Source of the DNA: Malurus cyaneus samueli
Lineage: Eukaryota; Chordata; Aves; Passeriformes; Maluridae
NCBI GenBank assembly: GCA_009741485.1
Contig: VKON01000105.1
Span: 246,535 to 310,534 of the forward strand
Length of the DNA: 64,000 nt
Direction: 5' to 3'
Shown: positions 1 through 13,100 of the stretch, piece after piece
Layout: each line of letters opens with the position of its first letter
Numbering within the stretch: position 1 is the first letter of the stretch
Translations under genes and position numbers: made by a program
Notes under the pieces: model-generated
The model's input: only the letters and a program-made list of their open reading frames with translations
Database searches by the model: none
Told to the model about the DNA's origin: nothing

Positions 1-165
1 CTGTGCTTGTAAATCCAGACAGGAGGGAGCTTCTCCCAGTGCCAGGATTGCAGAGGAACCACCTCTGCATTGTGCTGAAACCTATTAATTAAACCTTTCT
101 CACTGCAGAGCCCAGTCTTGCTGCCGGTTCATTTCCCTTCCCAAGAATTAGGGAGGAATTTGTAA
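1..165 (+). repeat. Possible LTR 3' end remnant
   Basis: The stretch has an LTR-like arrangement: an ATTAAA-type signal near 87-95, then TTCTCACTGCAGAGCCCAGT and a pyrimidine-rich end (CATTTCCCTTCCC). I see no paired LTR, target duplication or internal coding region. It could equally be unique sequence. Confidence 0.22.
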
Positions 166-402
166 AGTTTTATTCAGCACACCGTGACAAAATTTAAACT
201 TTTCTGATCTTACAGTAGTATATGGTGTCTTTTCTACAAGCAGAAAGATCAAAAAGCCTTTCCTAAAACATGACCAGTGTCCCAAGACAGTGGGACTGGA
301 GGTTGGGATTGCAAAGGGGAAAAACCAGTCCTTTTATAGGTTTCATATCAGATTAAATTAACGTCTCAGGAGAAATTAATCTGAGAGTAAACTAATTGGT
401 GA

Positions 403-726
403 TTAAGCGTTTGGGTTGTAAATATGAGTCAGTAGCTGGAGAGATTTGGGGTCAAAGTTGGGACAATTGGTACAGGAGCATTGCTCCCTAAATGTGGTGA
501 TACACCCAGCTGGTTTCAGAAGTCCTGTGTCAGGAATATCCCCCCTCTCCCATTCTTGGGATTTCTGATAATCATAAAATACCCAGAAATGCAGTGTTTT
601 GATGAAGGTCTGCTGTGTTCTGACGGCAGTGGGATCTCTTGTTATTTGTCTGAAAAGCTGTTCAGATTCTGAGCTAAAAAGGTCTTTCCAGGCTTCTTCA
701 CTCACTTCTTTGATCTGGTTTGGCAC
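403..726 (-). other. Unexplained minus-strand open frame, possible retroelement fragment
   Basis: The minus strand is open for about 107 codons here. The translation is unusually protein-like for chance intronic DNA: acidic and aromatic residues are well mixed (AWKDLFSSESEQLF, FWVFYDYQKSQEWERG), and a late segment carries a C-X-C-X2-C spacing (CSCTNC). The nearest start-like codon is GTG, with a stop codon three codons before it, so this would be an internal piece and not a complete gene. No family is recognised. A decayed retroelement or a retrocopy fragment is possible, as is chance. Confidence 0.2.
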
Positions 727-832
727 TTCGCTCTTTCATTCTGTTGTGATTTTTTTCCTTTGCAGCTCATCTGTTCTTAATCACAACTGCACATGAATTT
801 GGGTATGTAGTTTAGCTCTGACTTTGAGAGGG

Positions 833-919
833 TTCATCTTTACATTTTATCATGAATCTCATAAATAACAAAACCAGGGGGGTTATCTTTACATTTCATC
901 ACAAATAACAAAACTAGGA
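833..919 (+). repeat. Diverged tandem duplication, about 45 bp unit
   Basis: ATCTTTACATTTTATCA with downstream AAATAACAAAACCAGG is followed by a second, slightly shortened copy with ATCTTTACATTTCATCA and AAATAACAAAACTAGG. The copies differ by a small deletion and a few substitutions. Confidence 0.6.
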
Positions 920-1212
920 AACTGCTTTAACTAATTTCAATAGGAAAGCCTGTTGTGATGCGTTGTGAGAAACCTGTTTCACTGGGATCAGTAGCAGTTT
1001 ATTAACAGCAGCTTGGCTTTAGACTTACACTCACTGACCACAAAAAACCTCATGCACTTAAAGCAAACGTAATTTTCTGTTGAGAAGACATGGATACGTA
1101 AGTGCTTTTAGAAATTGTGGGAGAGCTGTGTGTGAAGAGTGGTTTGGAAACCAAGCAGGAGGTGGAGATTGCAAAACAAATTGCTCAGAATTCTTCCTTC
1201 ATTCTCCTCACC

Positions 1213-1213
<1 letters not shown>

Positions 1214-1243
<30 letters not shown>
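1214..1243 (+). repeat. Poly-A tract (30 A)
   Basis: This is an uninterrupted run of 30 A. No retroposed gene or SINE body is recognised upstream, so I treat it as a simple repeat. Confidence 0.9.
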
Positions 1244-1246
<3 letters not shown>

Positions 1247-4200
1247 AAGGGAGACCAAGAATGAGGAATTATGATGGGCAAACAGCAGGAACCCAGCACT
1301 GAATGGATTTACTGTAATAGTGGTACACTGTAGTTTTGTAGGAGCATCCCATGAGAGCATGTAGGTGAGTGGAGGGACTGGGGATGTCCCCTGCTTTCCT
1401 AAGGGGTCAGATATTGTTCCTGCTTTTATGTTGGCTGACTGGCCTGTTGTTAATACTTGCATGCAATCCAAATATTTGCAAACCTCTCCAGGTTTGTCTT
1501 GTGTTATTTCTAGTGAATGAAGCAGTGGATGGAAGGTTGTGGGTGAATAAACGTGACAAGCTACAGCCAAGCCTTGAAAAATGGGATCTGCATTCACTGC
1601 AGGGCTTGTTCTGTGGGAAAAGGAAAGCCAATCAATCCCTTTGGGGAAAGAAGGAAAAGGAAAGCATGTCCCTTTATGAAAATAAAGACATCTATGGGAT
1701 AGATTTGCTTGTCTTTCGACTGTCTTCTTTTTCAGCAAGGCCTGACTTTATTTAAGCTAAATATGGCTGTTAATTATATTGATGTGGCGCTGAAAATCTA
1801 ATGAACTCTCCAAGACCACCTTTCAAGTCAGTATTAAAGTTGGGACTGAATTCTAGGTTTCTGGCTGGTTTAAGTTTTGAGTTTTTGTGCTCCCCCTGCG
1901 TCCAGCTGAAAGTTTAGAGTTTAGGTGAAGGACAAGTTGCATTTGGCACAGCACCAGCTGATGATGGGAACCTTTAGCAGTGATTTTGTATTATGAGCTT
2001 CAAGCCTTTGGTGAAAATAGCAACTGCAGTAAAAATCACTGATGTTTGCAGTAAATTCCACAGCTTCTTTTAACTGCTCACTCATCTGATGTCCTCCCTC
2101 CAGTCACGAAGACGAACAGTGAAAACACAAGTAACCAGTTCACTCTGGGGGTTTCCATTCAGCTCAGCTGTGCTGTCCTGTCAGATTGAAACTGAGATGG
2201 AATATCCTACGGATGCTCTAAACCCCATTTGGGTGACATTTCCATGCTGCAGAGAAGTGAGAGCTCCTTACAGAACGTGTTGGAGCAGCTCCCCAGCAGC
2301 AGCATTCCCGTACCCGTCTGGTGACAAACGCTGCCTCAGCCCAGCAGCTTCTGCTTTCTGATAAGCCAAGGTGGTTTCCTTGTTGCAATGATGGGAAGGG
2401 CTCTTTCTCTTTCTCTCTCTGAAGCTCAGAGTCATCTATTTTTGGGTTCGGTTCGCACGGCGTTGCTGCTGACTCTGCCAGCTACGTCACAGCCTGTCAT
2501 CATTCTTTTTTGAAATATTCTCCAGCTGAGCAGAATTAGGGCATACCAGGCATATGAGGAAACACTCTTTTCCCTTTTCAGCTACATGGAAAAGCTGTGT
2601 GGGTTCTCTGGGCGTTTGTGCAGATCACCAAGCGTTGCAGCAGTGGAGAAGGTGACACACAAGAATTCATGTGCTGCTTTTGCCTCACACCCTGCTCACC
2701 AAACACTGCCAGGGCTCAAGCCTTATATAAATCAGCCTGTAAAACTTATTATTATTATTACAAATCCGTTGGAATTGTTATCAACACTTGTTAGCATTTT
2801 GCAAATACTAAATAAGCCTTGTTGTGCTCATTAAGGCAGAAAAATATTGCACATTTAAAACGAAAATAAAGGGGACATTTGAAACATGTGCAGAAGTGAT
2901 TTAAATGACATGAAGTGGCAAAACTGGAAAGAAAATTCCTTGAATTTGGGTTGATATTGTGGTGCTGCCTAATGGCCAGATGTGCTGTTAGTTCAGGGAT
3001 ATTGCCAGTTCCTCAGGAATTGAAACAGAGGTGTCCTGGATGTGCTGTGGGGCTGGAACAAAATTCAGGAGTTTTCAGAGCAACCCCAGGACTGCACAAA
3101 TTTACACCCCACAAATAGTGGAGGGCTGAACACGACACAGCAAAGCAACTTCAGCATCCCACTATGGCCCCAGACCAGAACTGGGGGTTCTGTCTTCCTG
3201 AAATTCTTTGGATATATTAAGGTGGTGTGTCTGAGACTCTGTGCCACGCTTAGGCCACTGAATATTGACTGTTTCGTTTAAGAAACTATTCTGGTTAAAG
3301 GTTTTGCAGGGAATTTTGCCTGAGAGAGAGAGAGATGCTCCTGCAGCAAGTTGAGAATGGGAGCTGCCTGGTTGGATTGAGCCAACTCTCAGTGCATCAC
3401 ACATGATTTGGTTACAAAACTCCTTTCCATGTTGAAAGTGAAATCTCAGTCTGTTTCCATTTGGCCCTTCCCAGGAGGAGGGAGTTTTTATTTCTTTTAC
3501 AGCCTTCTGGTAGATGCTGAAGGTGAAGGGGGATGCCTCTGCTACTGCGTTTTTCTTTTTTCTCTATGGCAGCTGCATAGAGAGCTTATTACTGTCTATT
3601 TTATAAAGCTTCACCAAAATAATAATTAATCCTTCATTGTTTTTATGGCTCCTTCTAGGACTGGAACACAATTTCCCATTACATTAAATAAAAACTGTTT
3701 TAGCACAGATAAATACAACTTCTGTCATTCATCAGCTAAGAATATTATTTCTTTTTTTAATTACAAGTAGAAAATTTCAAAGGCATGAGGAAGTTCACCA
3801 GCATAACTTAAATATAAAACAAAAAGTTGTGATTTATTGCTTTCAGATCAGGCTCTGACTTCACCAAATGGATCTGGTGTTCATCTGAGCTCCAGTCGTG
3901 TATCTGAAATGAGCATCTGGGCTCCTATCTCTTATCTACACAGAAACCTGCTTTAAACAATGGCCCTTCAGACCAATAAAAATTAGTTACTCAGTGAACT
4001 TAGTTATTTAAGGTAAAAATCAAGTTCTGCATGGAAATTTAGGCTTATTCCATAAATGTGTATGGCCATAAATTTATCTGGTTGAGTAAACTTGTAATGA
4101 CAGTCCTAAATTAAGACATTTTAAAGAACAGATTTTACATAAGTCATGTCAAACCTCTGGAAATGTTATTGATTTATGAGTGGCTGAATTTCCTCATTGC

Positions 4201-4695
4201 TAAATTTGTTCTAAAATGTCTCTTCCTCTGGAGAAAAATAATTTTCCAAGTGTTGGTCTGGCTGGTTCTGCGTAAGCTGCGGGGTGGATTCGTCCCAGTG
4301 CGCCTTGCAGAGCTGGTCTAACCCCTTCTGGTGCTCCTGCCACAAGGCAGGACAGGACTTGAGCGTGGATCTCCCCACCTCCTCCTCTCTCTGCCTGGTT
4401 ACCTGGACACCCAAACGCCCTTCCAAGGAAAACGGGAGTTTCCAGCTGAGTTACAGCGGCGGAGTTGGGAAAATGGGGCTGCAGGGAAAATTGGACTGCA
4501 CCACCCTGGAATGGTGTGGGCTTGGAGGAGAGTGGTGACACCAGAGCTTTCCATCCCTGTGGATGGGATTTGGACGTTCAGCTTTGTGGTTTCACCTTGT
4601 GCAAGGAAAAGAGATGCTCCTAAATACTCCTGAAAGTGTTTTCCAAGCAGATCCCAGTAAATAATAGAACTATCTTAATGAAAGCTATTTTTTTT

Positions 4696-4876
4696 ACAGA
4701 AAGGGTGATAAAGCATTGGAATGGGCTGCCCAGGGAGGTGGTGGAGTCACCATCCCCGAATGTATTTAAAAAAAGATTGGATGTGGCACTTGGTGCCATG
4801 GTTTAATTCAGATGTTGGGGCGTGGGTTGGACTCAAAGATCTTGAAGGTCTCTTCCAACCCTGGTGATTCTGTAAT
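4696..4876 (+). mobile_element. CR1-type LINE 3' fragment
   Basis: This carries the typical CR1 tail layout: GGGCTGCCCAGGGAGGTGGT, then GTGGAGTCACCATCCC, a GGTTGGACTC-like box, and TCTTCCAACCCTGGTGATTC near the end. It is a 5'-truncated, diverged copy in plus orientation, about 180 bp long, and non-coding. Confidence 0.85.
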
Positions 4877-7000
4877 GGGGGGGAAAGGTTTCATTTTCAT
4901 CACTGCAGATTGAAATTGTGGCTGCTTGCAGTAGACGCTGGAGTTGGCTCTGAGAGCTGAGCTCGTCCTTTTCCAGGAAAGGCTCTGGGGTATGAATTAT
5001 GTCCTTCCAACCTGGGTGGCAGCTGCACCGAGCTCTGTTTGTGCTCCTCAGCATTGGCATCCCAAAGCAAGCAGCACTTGTGTTCAGATCCAGCAGCAGA
5101 GGACTTGGAAAATGGGATCTCATCCTCCTCCTGCCCCCAAATCCAGACTCTTGTGACAGCTTGTGACTCCCAGTTGAATATTTTCCCCAGTGAAAATTTC
5201 TGGTGTGATTTTTTTTTTTCCCACTGGGCAGAAGTTGAAGTAAAGGAACAGAAAAGTGCCAAAGGCCTGATCTGTGCCCTAAGAACCGACGGTGTGGCTC
5301 AGTACTCAGTGTGAGAAGGAGCAGGGCTGCTAAAGGAGAGCTCATCACTGCTTTAAAGTGATTTTTTCAAAGTGGAAATGATCTTGAAACAGAAACCTGA
5401 AGAGTCAGGTGCTGGTGGAAGTAAAATGAATGGAACACTTGCACTGAAGTTAACTGCACCATCCGGTTGGGTCCTGCTTTGAAATTCATGAGCTCTGAGT
5501 TTTGTTCTTGTAACTTGAACTGGGCTATGTGTTTGGAGGAATATTCACTAAAATGAACGTTGTGGTTGAAAGTTTTTCCAGGTGTGGATTTCCGTGCGAA
5601 ATAAGCGGTGGTAAAAATTTGGGAAGGCTGTCTCAAAACTGAATAAATAGAGATGCTCTGCATTTTGTCAGGGTTGGTCCCGTAAAGGAAACAGCACCCA
5701 GAAAGTTGTCCCCATTTATGCCATGGTTTGATGGTGAATACTAAAGCTTGTGCTCTGTAAGCCCTGGAATACAGCAACTCTGCAGTTGAGGAAAAAGGAA
5801 AATATGATCTTTCAGAATATTCTTAATGCCAGTGAACAAAGAGAGAAGATCAAAGCCAACCAATCAACCCCATTTTTTTGTTTTGTTCAATTGATTTCTA
5901 AAGGCCCCCGTTACTATAGTAACTCCAGGAGGTCTTTTAATTACAAAATTTGTAAAAACGCATCAATTATTCAGAACTGCTGGGGGGCGGAACGGTGGCA
6001 CAAACGCTTTTAAAAATATGTAGAAAATTTGCAAACAAAGCTTGACAGAGTTCCCACAAAGCACACCAGGGACTGACACACCATCAGCACAAACACATTG
6101 AGTTCAAGTTCTCAGCCAGCAATCCCCTGCGAGAGGCTTCCCCTTGGGCTAAAGAGAGACAAAAATCCCCATTCCTGTTCCAAATCGAGCGCTTCCCCCT
6201 GCTCGAATACAGATGGCAGCGCTTATTCTTTCCCTGGCCCGAGTTTAATTACAGTGTATCTGAGTGGAGCCCTTGTGTTCTCACGTTAATTAGCAGTTTG
6301 GGGAGCTGCTCACTCCTGGGAGTGTGGAATTCCAGTGGAATGCTGCAGGTACAGAGCTCTATCAAAGAGGAATCATTTAGCAATAACGAGCACCTTTCAA
6401 ATAATAATTGCATTTAAAATAGATGCTGTCATCTTTTATCATCAGGTACATTTCCAGAATGGATTTATACTCCAAACAGACTTATATTTATGGTAGCAGA
6501 GTAGGATTGGAGACACATCACGTGAGCAATTTCCAAATGCCGTCTCTTGCTGGAATCCGTGCTGAGCTGATGTGTCTGGGGGAGTCACTGACACCCCAGG
6601 AGTGAAATTTGGCTTCTGAACCCAACCTCTGGGCTGTGTTTGAGTTTCAGCCCAAACCTAAGTGGCTTTGCCTGTGCTAAACTCCTCCACTTGCTTGGCT
6701 GTGTTGGGAACAGAGGCTGCATCTCTTGGAACCTTTTGCTTTGCAGTTTTCCATTTTTGTGCATTTTTCTGCTTACATGCTCCCTTCTTGCCCTCTCTGT
6801 GTCAAAACCTGTTTGTTTCTATGTCATAGCCAGGGCTTAATCCTACATTTCATAATGCCTGTTCCATCCCTGCAAGATTTTGGCCCTCTAAAGGAATAGG
6901 AATTGTAGCAATGTGGGCCAAGAAGTCTGGATTCTGTTAAATCTACTGTGTAAGTGCTGGGGGGAAAATGTGGTTTTGTTTTTTTTTTAATAAAATATCT

Positions 7001-7096
7001 CAGACTCACAGGATGGTTTGGGTTGGAAGTGGCCTTAAAGACCATCTTATTTCCACTTCCTGCCATAGGCAGGGACACTTTCCACCAGACCAGGTT
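7001..7096 (-). mobile_element. CR1-type LINE 3' fragment, minus
   Basis: In reverse orientation, CACAGGATGGTTTGGGTTGG is followed by GGCCTTAAAGACCATCTTAT and a TGCCATAGGCAGGGACACTT block. These are standard pieces of an avian CR1 tail. Only about 95 bp is left. Confidence 0.85.
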
Positions 7097-8999
7097 GATT
7101 TCTTTTTTTTCTTGAAGAAACCAGTTAGTGTCCAGTGCTGGAAGTGACAGAACTAAGGAATGGGCACTCTGTATGAAATAATATTGGGTGTGACCATGGT
7201 AATTAGCACTTTTCTCAGCCCCTTCATTAACCCCTGGTGGTTTGAAGTGCGCATGGGTTGTAAAGCAGGACTGGGTTCAAAGCAGGTTGGATGAGGTTTG
7301 TTTTTACCCTTGGGAAGGCAAAGCTGCAGGTTTTGAGCAGAGGCATCCCAGGAACTCAGTGGAAGATGAAGCTGAACTTTTCTTTGTCAAACAGCAAGTG
7401 CTCTGAAGGCTGGGAACAGCTCCCCTTCAATGAAAATAAAAAACTTCATGAGCCTTCCAGAATCGCAGTTTCATGAAATTTGTCCTTGCTCCTAAAACAA
7501 ACAAGCAAAATGAATTTTTTTCCTACCGTGGGAGTGTGACTGGATTTATTCTTTCCTACTGATGTAGTTCCTGGTGCTACAAGGAACTGCTGTTTGCTGA
7601 ACATGGGTTTATATCAAACATAACAATCAGGGGTGTTTGTTAACCCCCCTGGGGTGGTTTGATCAGAGTGAAAATGCACCACAGGTTTTTGGAAAGGTTC
7701 CCCCAAGACTCGTGTGTTCACACAGTGTCAGCAGGTTGCAGAGTTCTTCGCCTGAGATGCTTTCACAAACATCCCCCTGGTGCAGTGGATGCTTTTCCAT
7801 GTTTTTCAGGCTCTGGGGTTGTGTTAATCCAAGGAGTTGTGGTTAGCAAAGCGTCAGTGTTGGTGAATTCCCAAATTTGCTCCTCCTTAACATCTTACAT
7901 GCTGTGTAAGCTGGGAGTGGATTATGTGCAAGCTGAGAAAATGGGAATTTGCTTTACCTGGGGAATAATCCATGCCAGGAATCACACTGTGCTCAGCTCT
8001 GGGGCCCTCCATCCAGGGGCTGCAGTGAGTCCAGAGGAGGGGACGAGCTGGTTTAGTTTAGATATTCCCAGCTTTTTTCCCGTGGACTTAGTCCTTTATT
8101 GGCTTGCAGGTCATTGTTTCTCAGTATGTGTAGTGAGGTATCAGAACCATTAGCTCACAGAACTGTTAGAAGCCCTTGTTTATCCTTTGTCTTTAAAAAT
8201 TGTTTTTCAAAACAATTTATTACAAAAAAAAATAAAAACCCTGGAGCTTTGGGATGAGGGCTGTAGTTTGGGTGTTCTTATGATGCAAAAAAAGAGCCAT
8301 TGTTGCGTAACATCACATTATATCCAGAAAAGTGGAAGCCACTGCTGGAATTAGAACTTTCCGTGGTTAAAAGTAGCACGTCTGTTGTGTCTTAATAGCA
8401 CAACTTCCTCAAGGTTCAAAACTGCCAGAGATGATGAAGTTTCCATTAAAGGATAATAAAGTCTCTCTGTCAATGTGACAAAAGAACTCCCTTATCTCGT
8501 TGGAATGAGAATACTCTTTGAAGAGCTTCATAAAAGGCTGTGCTATGAAATAAGTCTGGCGGATGGTTATTTTGAATTTCTATAAAGTGCATCAACCCAA
8601 AGGCTAAAGGGATTATCTGGGAAGTGCCAGGATGGAAAAGATGAATGCTTTCCTTCTGTGCAGTGAATGACAATCTCTTTATAAAGCACAGGTATGATTT
8701 GTTCTTCTCTCATCGGGAATGATTCCTTGAAATCAGTGGAGCCCCTTGGTTCTGAGGGATGCACCACGGTGGAGCTGTTCAGCTTAGGCTGAATGCAGGT
8801 CTGGAGTGTAAATAAGCATCTATAAAAATATATAATTAACCATTTATTATTGTGCTTATTAAAAAATATTAAATAGTAGCTACTGTTTGTTATTATGCAT
8901 AACCATAATGCTGACCCAGCACGTTTATCCACCTCTGGCATTGGAGCACCCTCCTTCCTTCAGCTTTCTTTACACCTTTAGGTGAATTAAAGTGACCAG

Positions 9000-10170
9000 G
9001 AACAGGCATTTTCCACACATTGATTTAGTTAAGAATTGCTCTCCCTGACCTAAGTAAGCATTTGCAAGTCTGGGATCAGAGGTAGATTGGATCTGATTAG
9101 TCATATTTATGCATTACTTTTAATTTTTTTTTTTTTCATAAACTAACTAAATACTAAGTTTTTTCTCAAAGACAGTGCAAGTGAGGCTGAGGAGGGAGTG
9201 CATTTTGCTCACCATTGGCCATATATACAATTTTTTTTTTCATTTTTATCTAGCAAGGAAGAAGCTGTCTCTCCATTTCATCACATTCCTTGTATGCCAA
9301 AAGTGTAAAAGCCCCTTTAAGAATGAGCAAATTTGGAAATAATTGCCACAGCAGTGTGCTTTTATGATGGATATAGCTCTGAAATCAAAAGCAATGTGGA
9401 ATTGATTCACCAAAATTCAAGTTATTAAAACCTTTGAATGGTTTTGGTGCTTTTTTCATTCATTAAATGCCAGGAATGTGGGGGAAGAAAATAAAGGGAT
9501 GTAGGTGAAAGCTATGAATTCAGATTTACAAGCCCCTATCATTCCCAATTAGGGTTGGCAAGTGGCAGAACAAAATTAATGATGCCAAATTATCCTTCAG
9601 TGCAGTGTGTGATAGCTGAACTCTTTTGGCTGTTCCAGGGTTGTAAATGATGAAACTGATAACGCACTAATGTGATCCTTTCAGGCTTCTCGTTTCTATT
9701 AATGAGTTTTAGTCATCTAAGGCAAACTGATAACCACTGATTAATAGCTCAGCAACTTCCAGGCTGGCATCAAAGAATGATCTCTCTTTTTTTTTTCTTT
9801 TTATTTTTTTTAACTCTTTGATGGGTCAGGAGTTAAGACAGTTAACGATTAACTCTGAGCTTAATTGAAATCCAGATGTTAAATTTTTGATGGAAGTTAA
9901 TTTAATGCTGGGTGTGGTTATAGCTGCTTGCAGTCTGATTTTTTTTTAAGTAGGTTTGAGCTTGCAAAGCAAGAGTGTGATTTGCTTAACAATTTTTGTT
10001 TAATTTATTTTTTTGACATTTGCAGCCTGTTGGAGAGGGCTTGTTAAACAAACATTGGGCAAAGATAAGTTATCACAGAACCATCAAATCACTGCCAGCA
10101 AAAGCAATTAAACCTCTCAGAAAATCTCAGAATTAGCAAGAAGAGACAAACTGCTTAAATATTTAAATCG
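9000..10170. promoter_or_regulatory. Candidate conserved non-coding block
   Basis: This 1.2 kb is AT-rich, has very few CpG, lacks recognisable transposon pieces, and is dense in TAAT/ATTA-type homeodomain-like cores and short T-runs (for example around 9700-9760 and 9835-9910). Such composition is often seen in conserved intronic enhancers of large developmental introns. No conservation can be seen from one sequence, so this is only a candidate. Confidence 0.2.
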
Positions 10171-13100
10171 TCCTTAGTTTCTGTGTATTTATATGAAGAA
10201 CAGACACCCCATTTTTTGGACACTGTGTTGTGGTAGAGATCAGAATAAGAGTTACAGAAGTCAAATAACCAAATAACCAGGTTGGAGTTACAGAGAATGA
10301 AATAACAATCCTGGATACAGAATTGACCAAAACTCTTGAAAATAGTCCGGGTAAGACCTTATGTCAACAAGAGATCACATTACTCTGGGCTTTGCTCACA
10401 CAAATACCTCCGTGGCACTTCATTTCACTGAAGTGGAGTTTTCCAAAGCCAAGGACACAACAGCTTGGAGGAGTGTTTGTGCAGTTATTGTCACAAATTC
10501 TGTACTTTTCCTGGCCTGCTGGTTGAAAATCACATGGAGCAGCTGAAGTTCTTGCCCTGACATCGATAATCCAGGTCAGCTTTGGCTTTTCAAGCAACTG
10601 CCTTTGTTGTTTTCCAGGAGGAATATTGCTCCAGATTGCCAAATAAGCCATTCCTCAAAATAAGGAAACCTGATCTGCTGAGAAATCTCGGCCTGGAGAT
10701 CAGAAACAACATTATTTAATCAGTATTTCTTTAGAATATGGTGCTGTGGAGCTTCCTCTTGGTGCCTGGAGGTTTAAAGGTGTCCCCCAAATGATGGGAT
10801 ATAGATTTGCCAAAAACCAATCTGCCTGAAGAAAGGGGGGTTCTTGGTGCACATTTTAGTCATCACTTCAGATCAAGACATCTTGCAGTCACTGGATATC
10901 CCACACAACATCTGCTGGAAAGATAAATCCATTGTAGTGGAAATGAAATGCATATTTTAAGTTCAGGCAGTTTGGTATTGTGTTGTCAGTGATGCAGAGG
11001 CAAAATAAATGTGAAAGCCATTTAAAAAGCCTGTGTAAAACGTGCCTGTGTGCTAAAGGATGTTGTCCTCTAGAATTAGACCCCAAATCTGACTCTCTTG
11101 TCAGATTGTCTGGGTTGTTTCTAATCTTAACAGTTCTTTTCATCTTTAGAAACCGAGTTTAAAAAAGAACTTTAATAATTCTGCAGCAGCATGATCCATC
11201 TGAACAATGAGCATCTGCTGCCATTTGGGATTCCACCTTCCCCTGCAAAATGCCCTGGTTCAGGGTATGCTGTGTTGGGGAGTTCAGCTTGAGCAGTTTT
11301 ACCTTTTGGCTCAGTTTTGAAGAGGCCAACCAGAATCTGGAATATCCCTTAACTCAAGTTGAGCAGGTTCTGTTTGACCAGGGGAGTTTCCTCACAGTGT
11401 TAAGACGAGACCTGCCAGACAGAAATAAGATAATTCAAATGTGAATTCTTAAATTCTGAATTTTCTTCTCAGAACTGGCCTAAAATGCAAATACACTAAT
11501 AATAAAAATAAGTTAATAGATTATGATATAAAAGTTTTAATGCTGGTGATTGGCATACTTTTAATATTCAAGATATTAACAACAGAAAAAAAGCACTAAT
11601 ACAAGGAACTCCTTATAAATTACTGAAGTAATTTAGCTGAAGTCTTTCAGCTAAATCAGGAGGACTCTACTAGGAGAAAATACATTATATATTGCTTCGT
11701 TGCGAATGGTAATCCTGGAATGCTAAACATTTGCAGGATCATGGCTTGATTGTTCCAACACCTTCAATATTCCAAAATCCTAGCCTGGCTATTCAAAGTT
11801 AAAGGCCTGGTTTTTGAAACAGAACAAACCAAAACAAAACCGCTTTGATTTGGTTTGGTTTGTGTTCTGCTGTTTTTAGTCTGCAGTGTTTAAATTATTG
11901 TCCTTATCTGTGAAGAATAAAAAAAAAATAGATGTTCTGCTTGCCTTTTTGGTTATTCTTCTAAAGAATATTTTTCTGCTCATTTAACACTTCTGCTCAA
12001 GACTTGGAGAAATTTATTGCAGAGTGGCACCTCCTGACTTTTCTGGTGCCTTGTCTTCACATTGAAAACTGTTAAGAGTTTCCATAGCCCTAATAAAAAC
12101 AATTAATAATTTGGTAAATCTTGCTTTTACTGAGTCCACAGCATGTGGACAGGGTTTCATCAGGAAAGTCTCACAATTACTTTCTGGATCTGTTGTTCCT
12201 GTTTATCCAGAGCTTTGTGCCAGCCTCTGTCACCACTTACACACAAAAACCACTCCAGCAAAATCCTTAACATCTGTTTAATTCTCTCAACTGGGAGAAG
12301 AGGAATTGGCCTCCTGTGCCCAGCAAGTTCTGTGTAGTTTTTCAGACATCTCCTTCAGTGTCCTGTGAGTCAGTCAGGGACAGCTCAGGGTGCAGGTTTG
12401 GGTTACACTGAGTTCAGTCCCGGTGAAATGAGATCCTGATTTCCCCGGGCCAGCCATGTGCTCCCTCTGTTTGTGTTTGCTCTGGCTGTGGCCAAGCTGG
12501 ATCAGTTTGCTGACTTAATGGAAAACTGCCTTTCCAAACTGTAATAGCAGTTTTTCTGTCGGATTGGGTTCTGAGACACAAAACTCTGCACTTCAGGGAG
12601 AAAAGAAAATAAGATTTCACTTTTTGACAGCAGCCAGCATGATGTGACCCAAGTGATTAAATTCTGATTCTACCTAGGTGAAGTGTACAGAGTAATTTGG
12701 ATCTTTTTAAAGCATCATTTGGCCCCTCCAGGTGGGCTCCTGGTTTCGGTGTTGTTGGATGTGAGCTCTGAAACACAGGAACGGGTGGAATTTGACGGGG
12801 AAATATCCCATCCTCGGTACCACTGACTCACCCCTGGCCAATGCAGCACCTGCAGTCCTGAGCAGCTCTTACATCACGGGAATTTCCTAGAGAAGGGTGA
12901 GATAAACACGAAACTTCCCTGCAGCCTTATCAGAGGGTGTGGGAGCATCCTTCAAACGCCTTTCTTGGAGTCAGAAGCAGGAGGAAGCTGCAGCCCAGGT
13001 CAGAGTTCTGGGTGAGCGCTTCGCTCCTGAGCTGATGACAGACTTACCCAGCAGGAAACTGCAATTTCCAGCACGGAAATAAAACACTTTATCCCCTCAT

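Larger units (their letters stand above)
1300..8999 (+). other. Intronic unique sequence, no gene seen
   Basis: Apart from the two CR1 pieces listed, this stretch holds only short simple repeats: (ATT)n near 2747-2760, (GA)n near 3322-3335 and a few T-runs. Several 60-170-codon open frames occur on both strands, but none shows a domain, splice-bounded conservation signature or codon bias that would support a gene. Confidence 0.5.
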
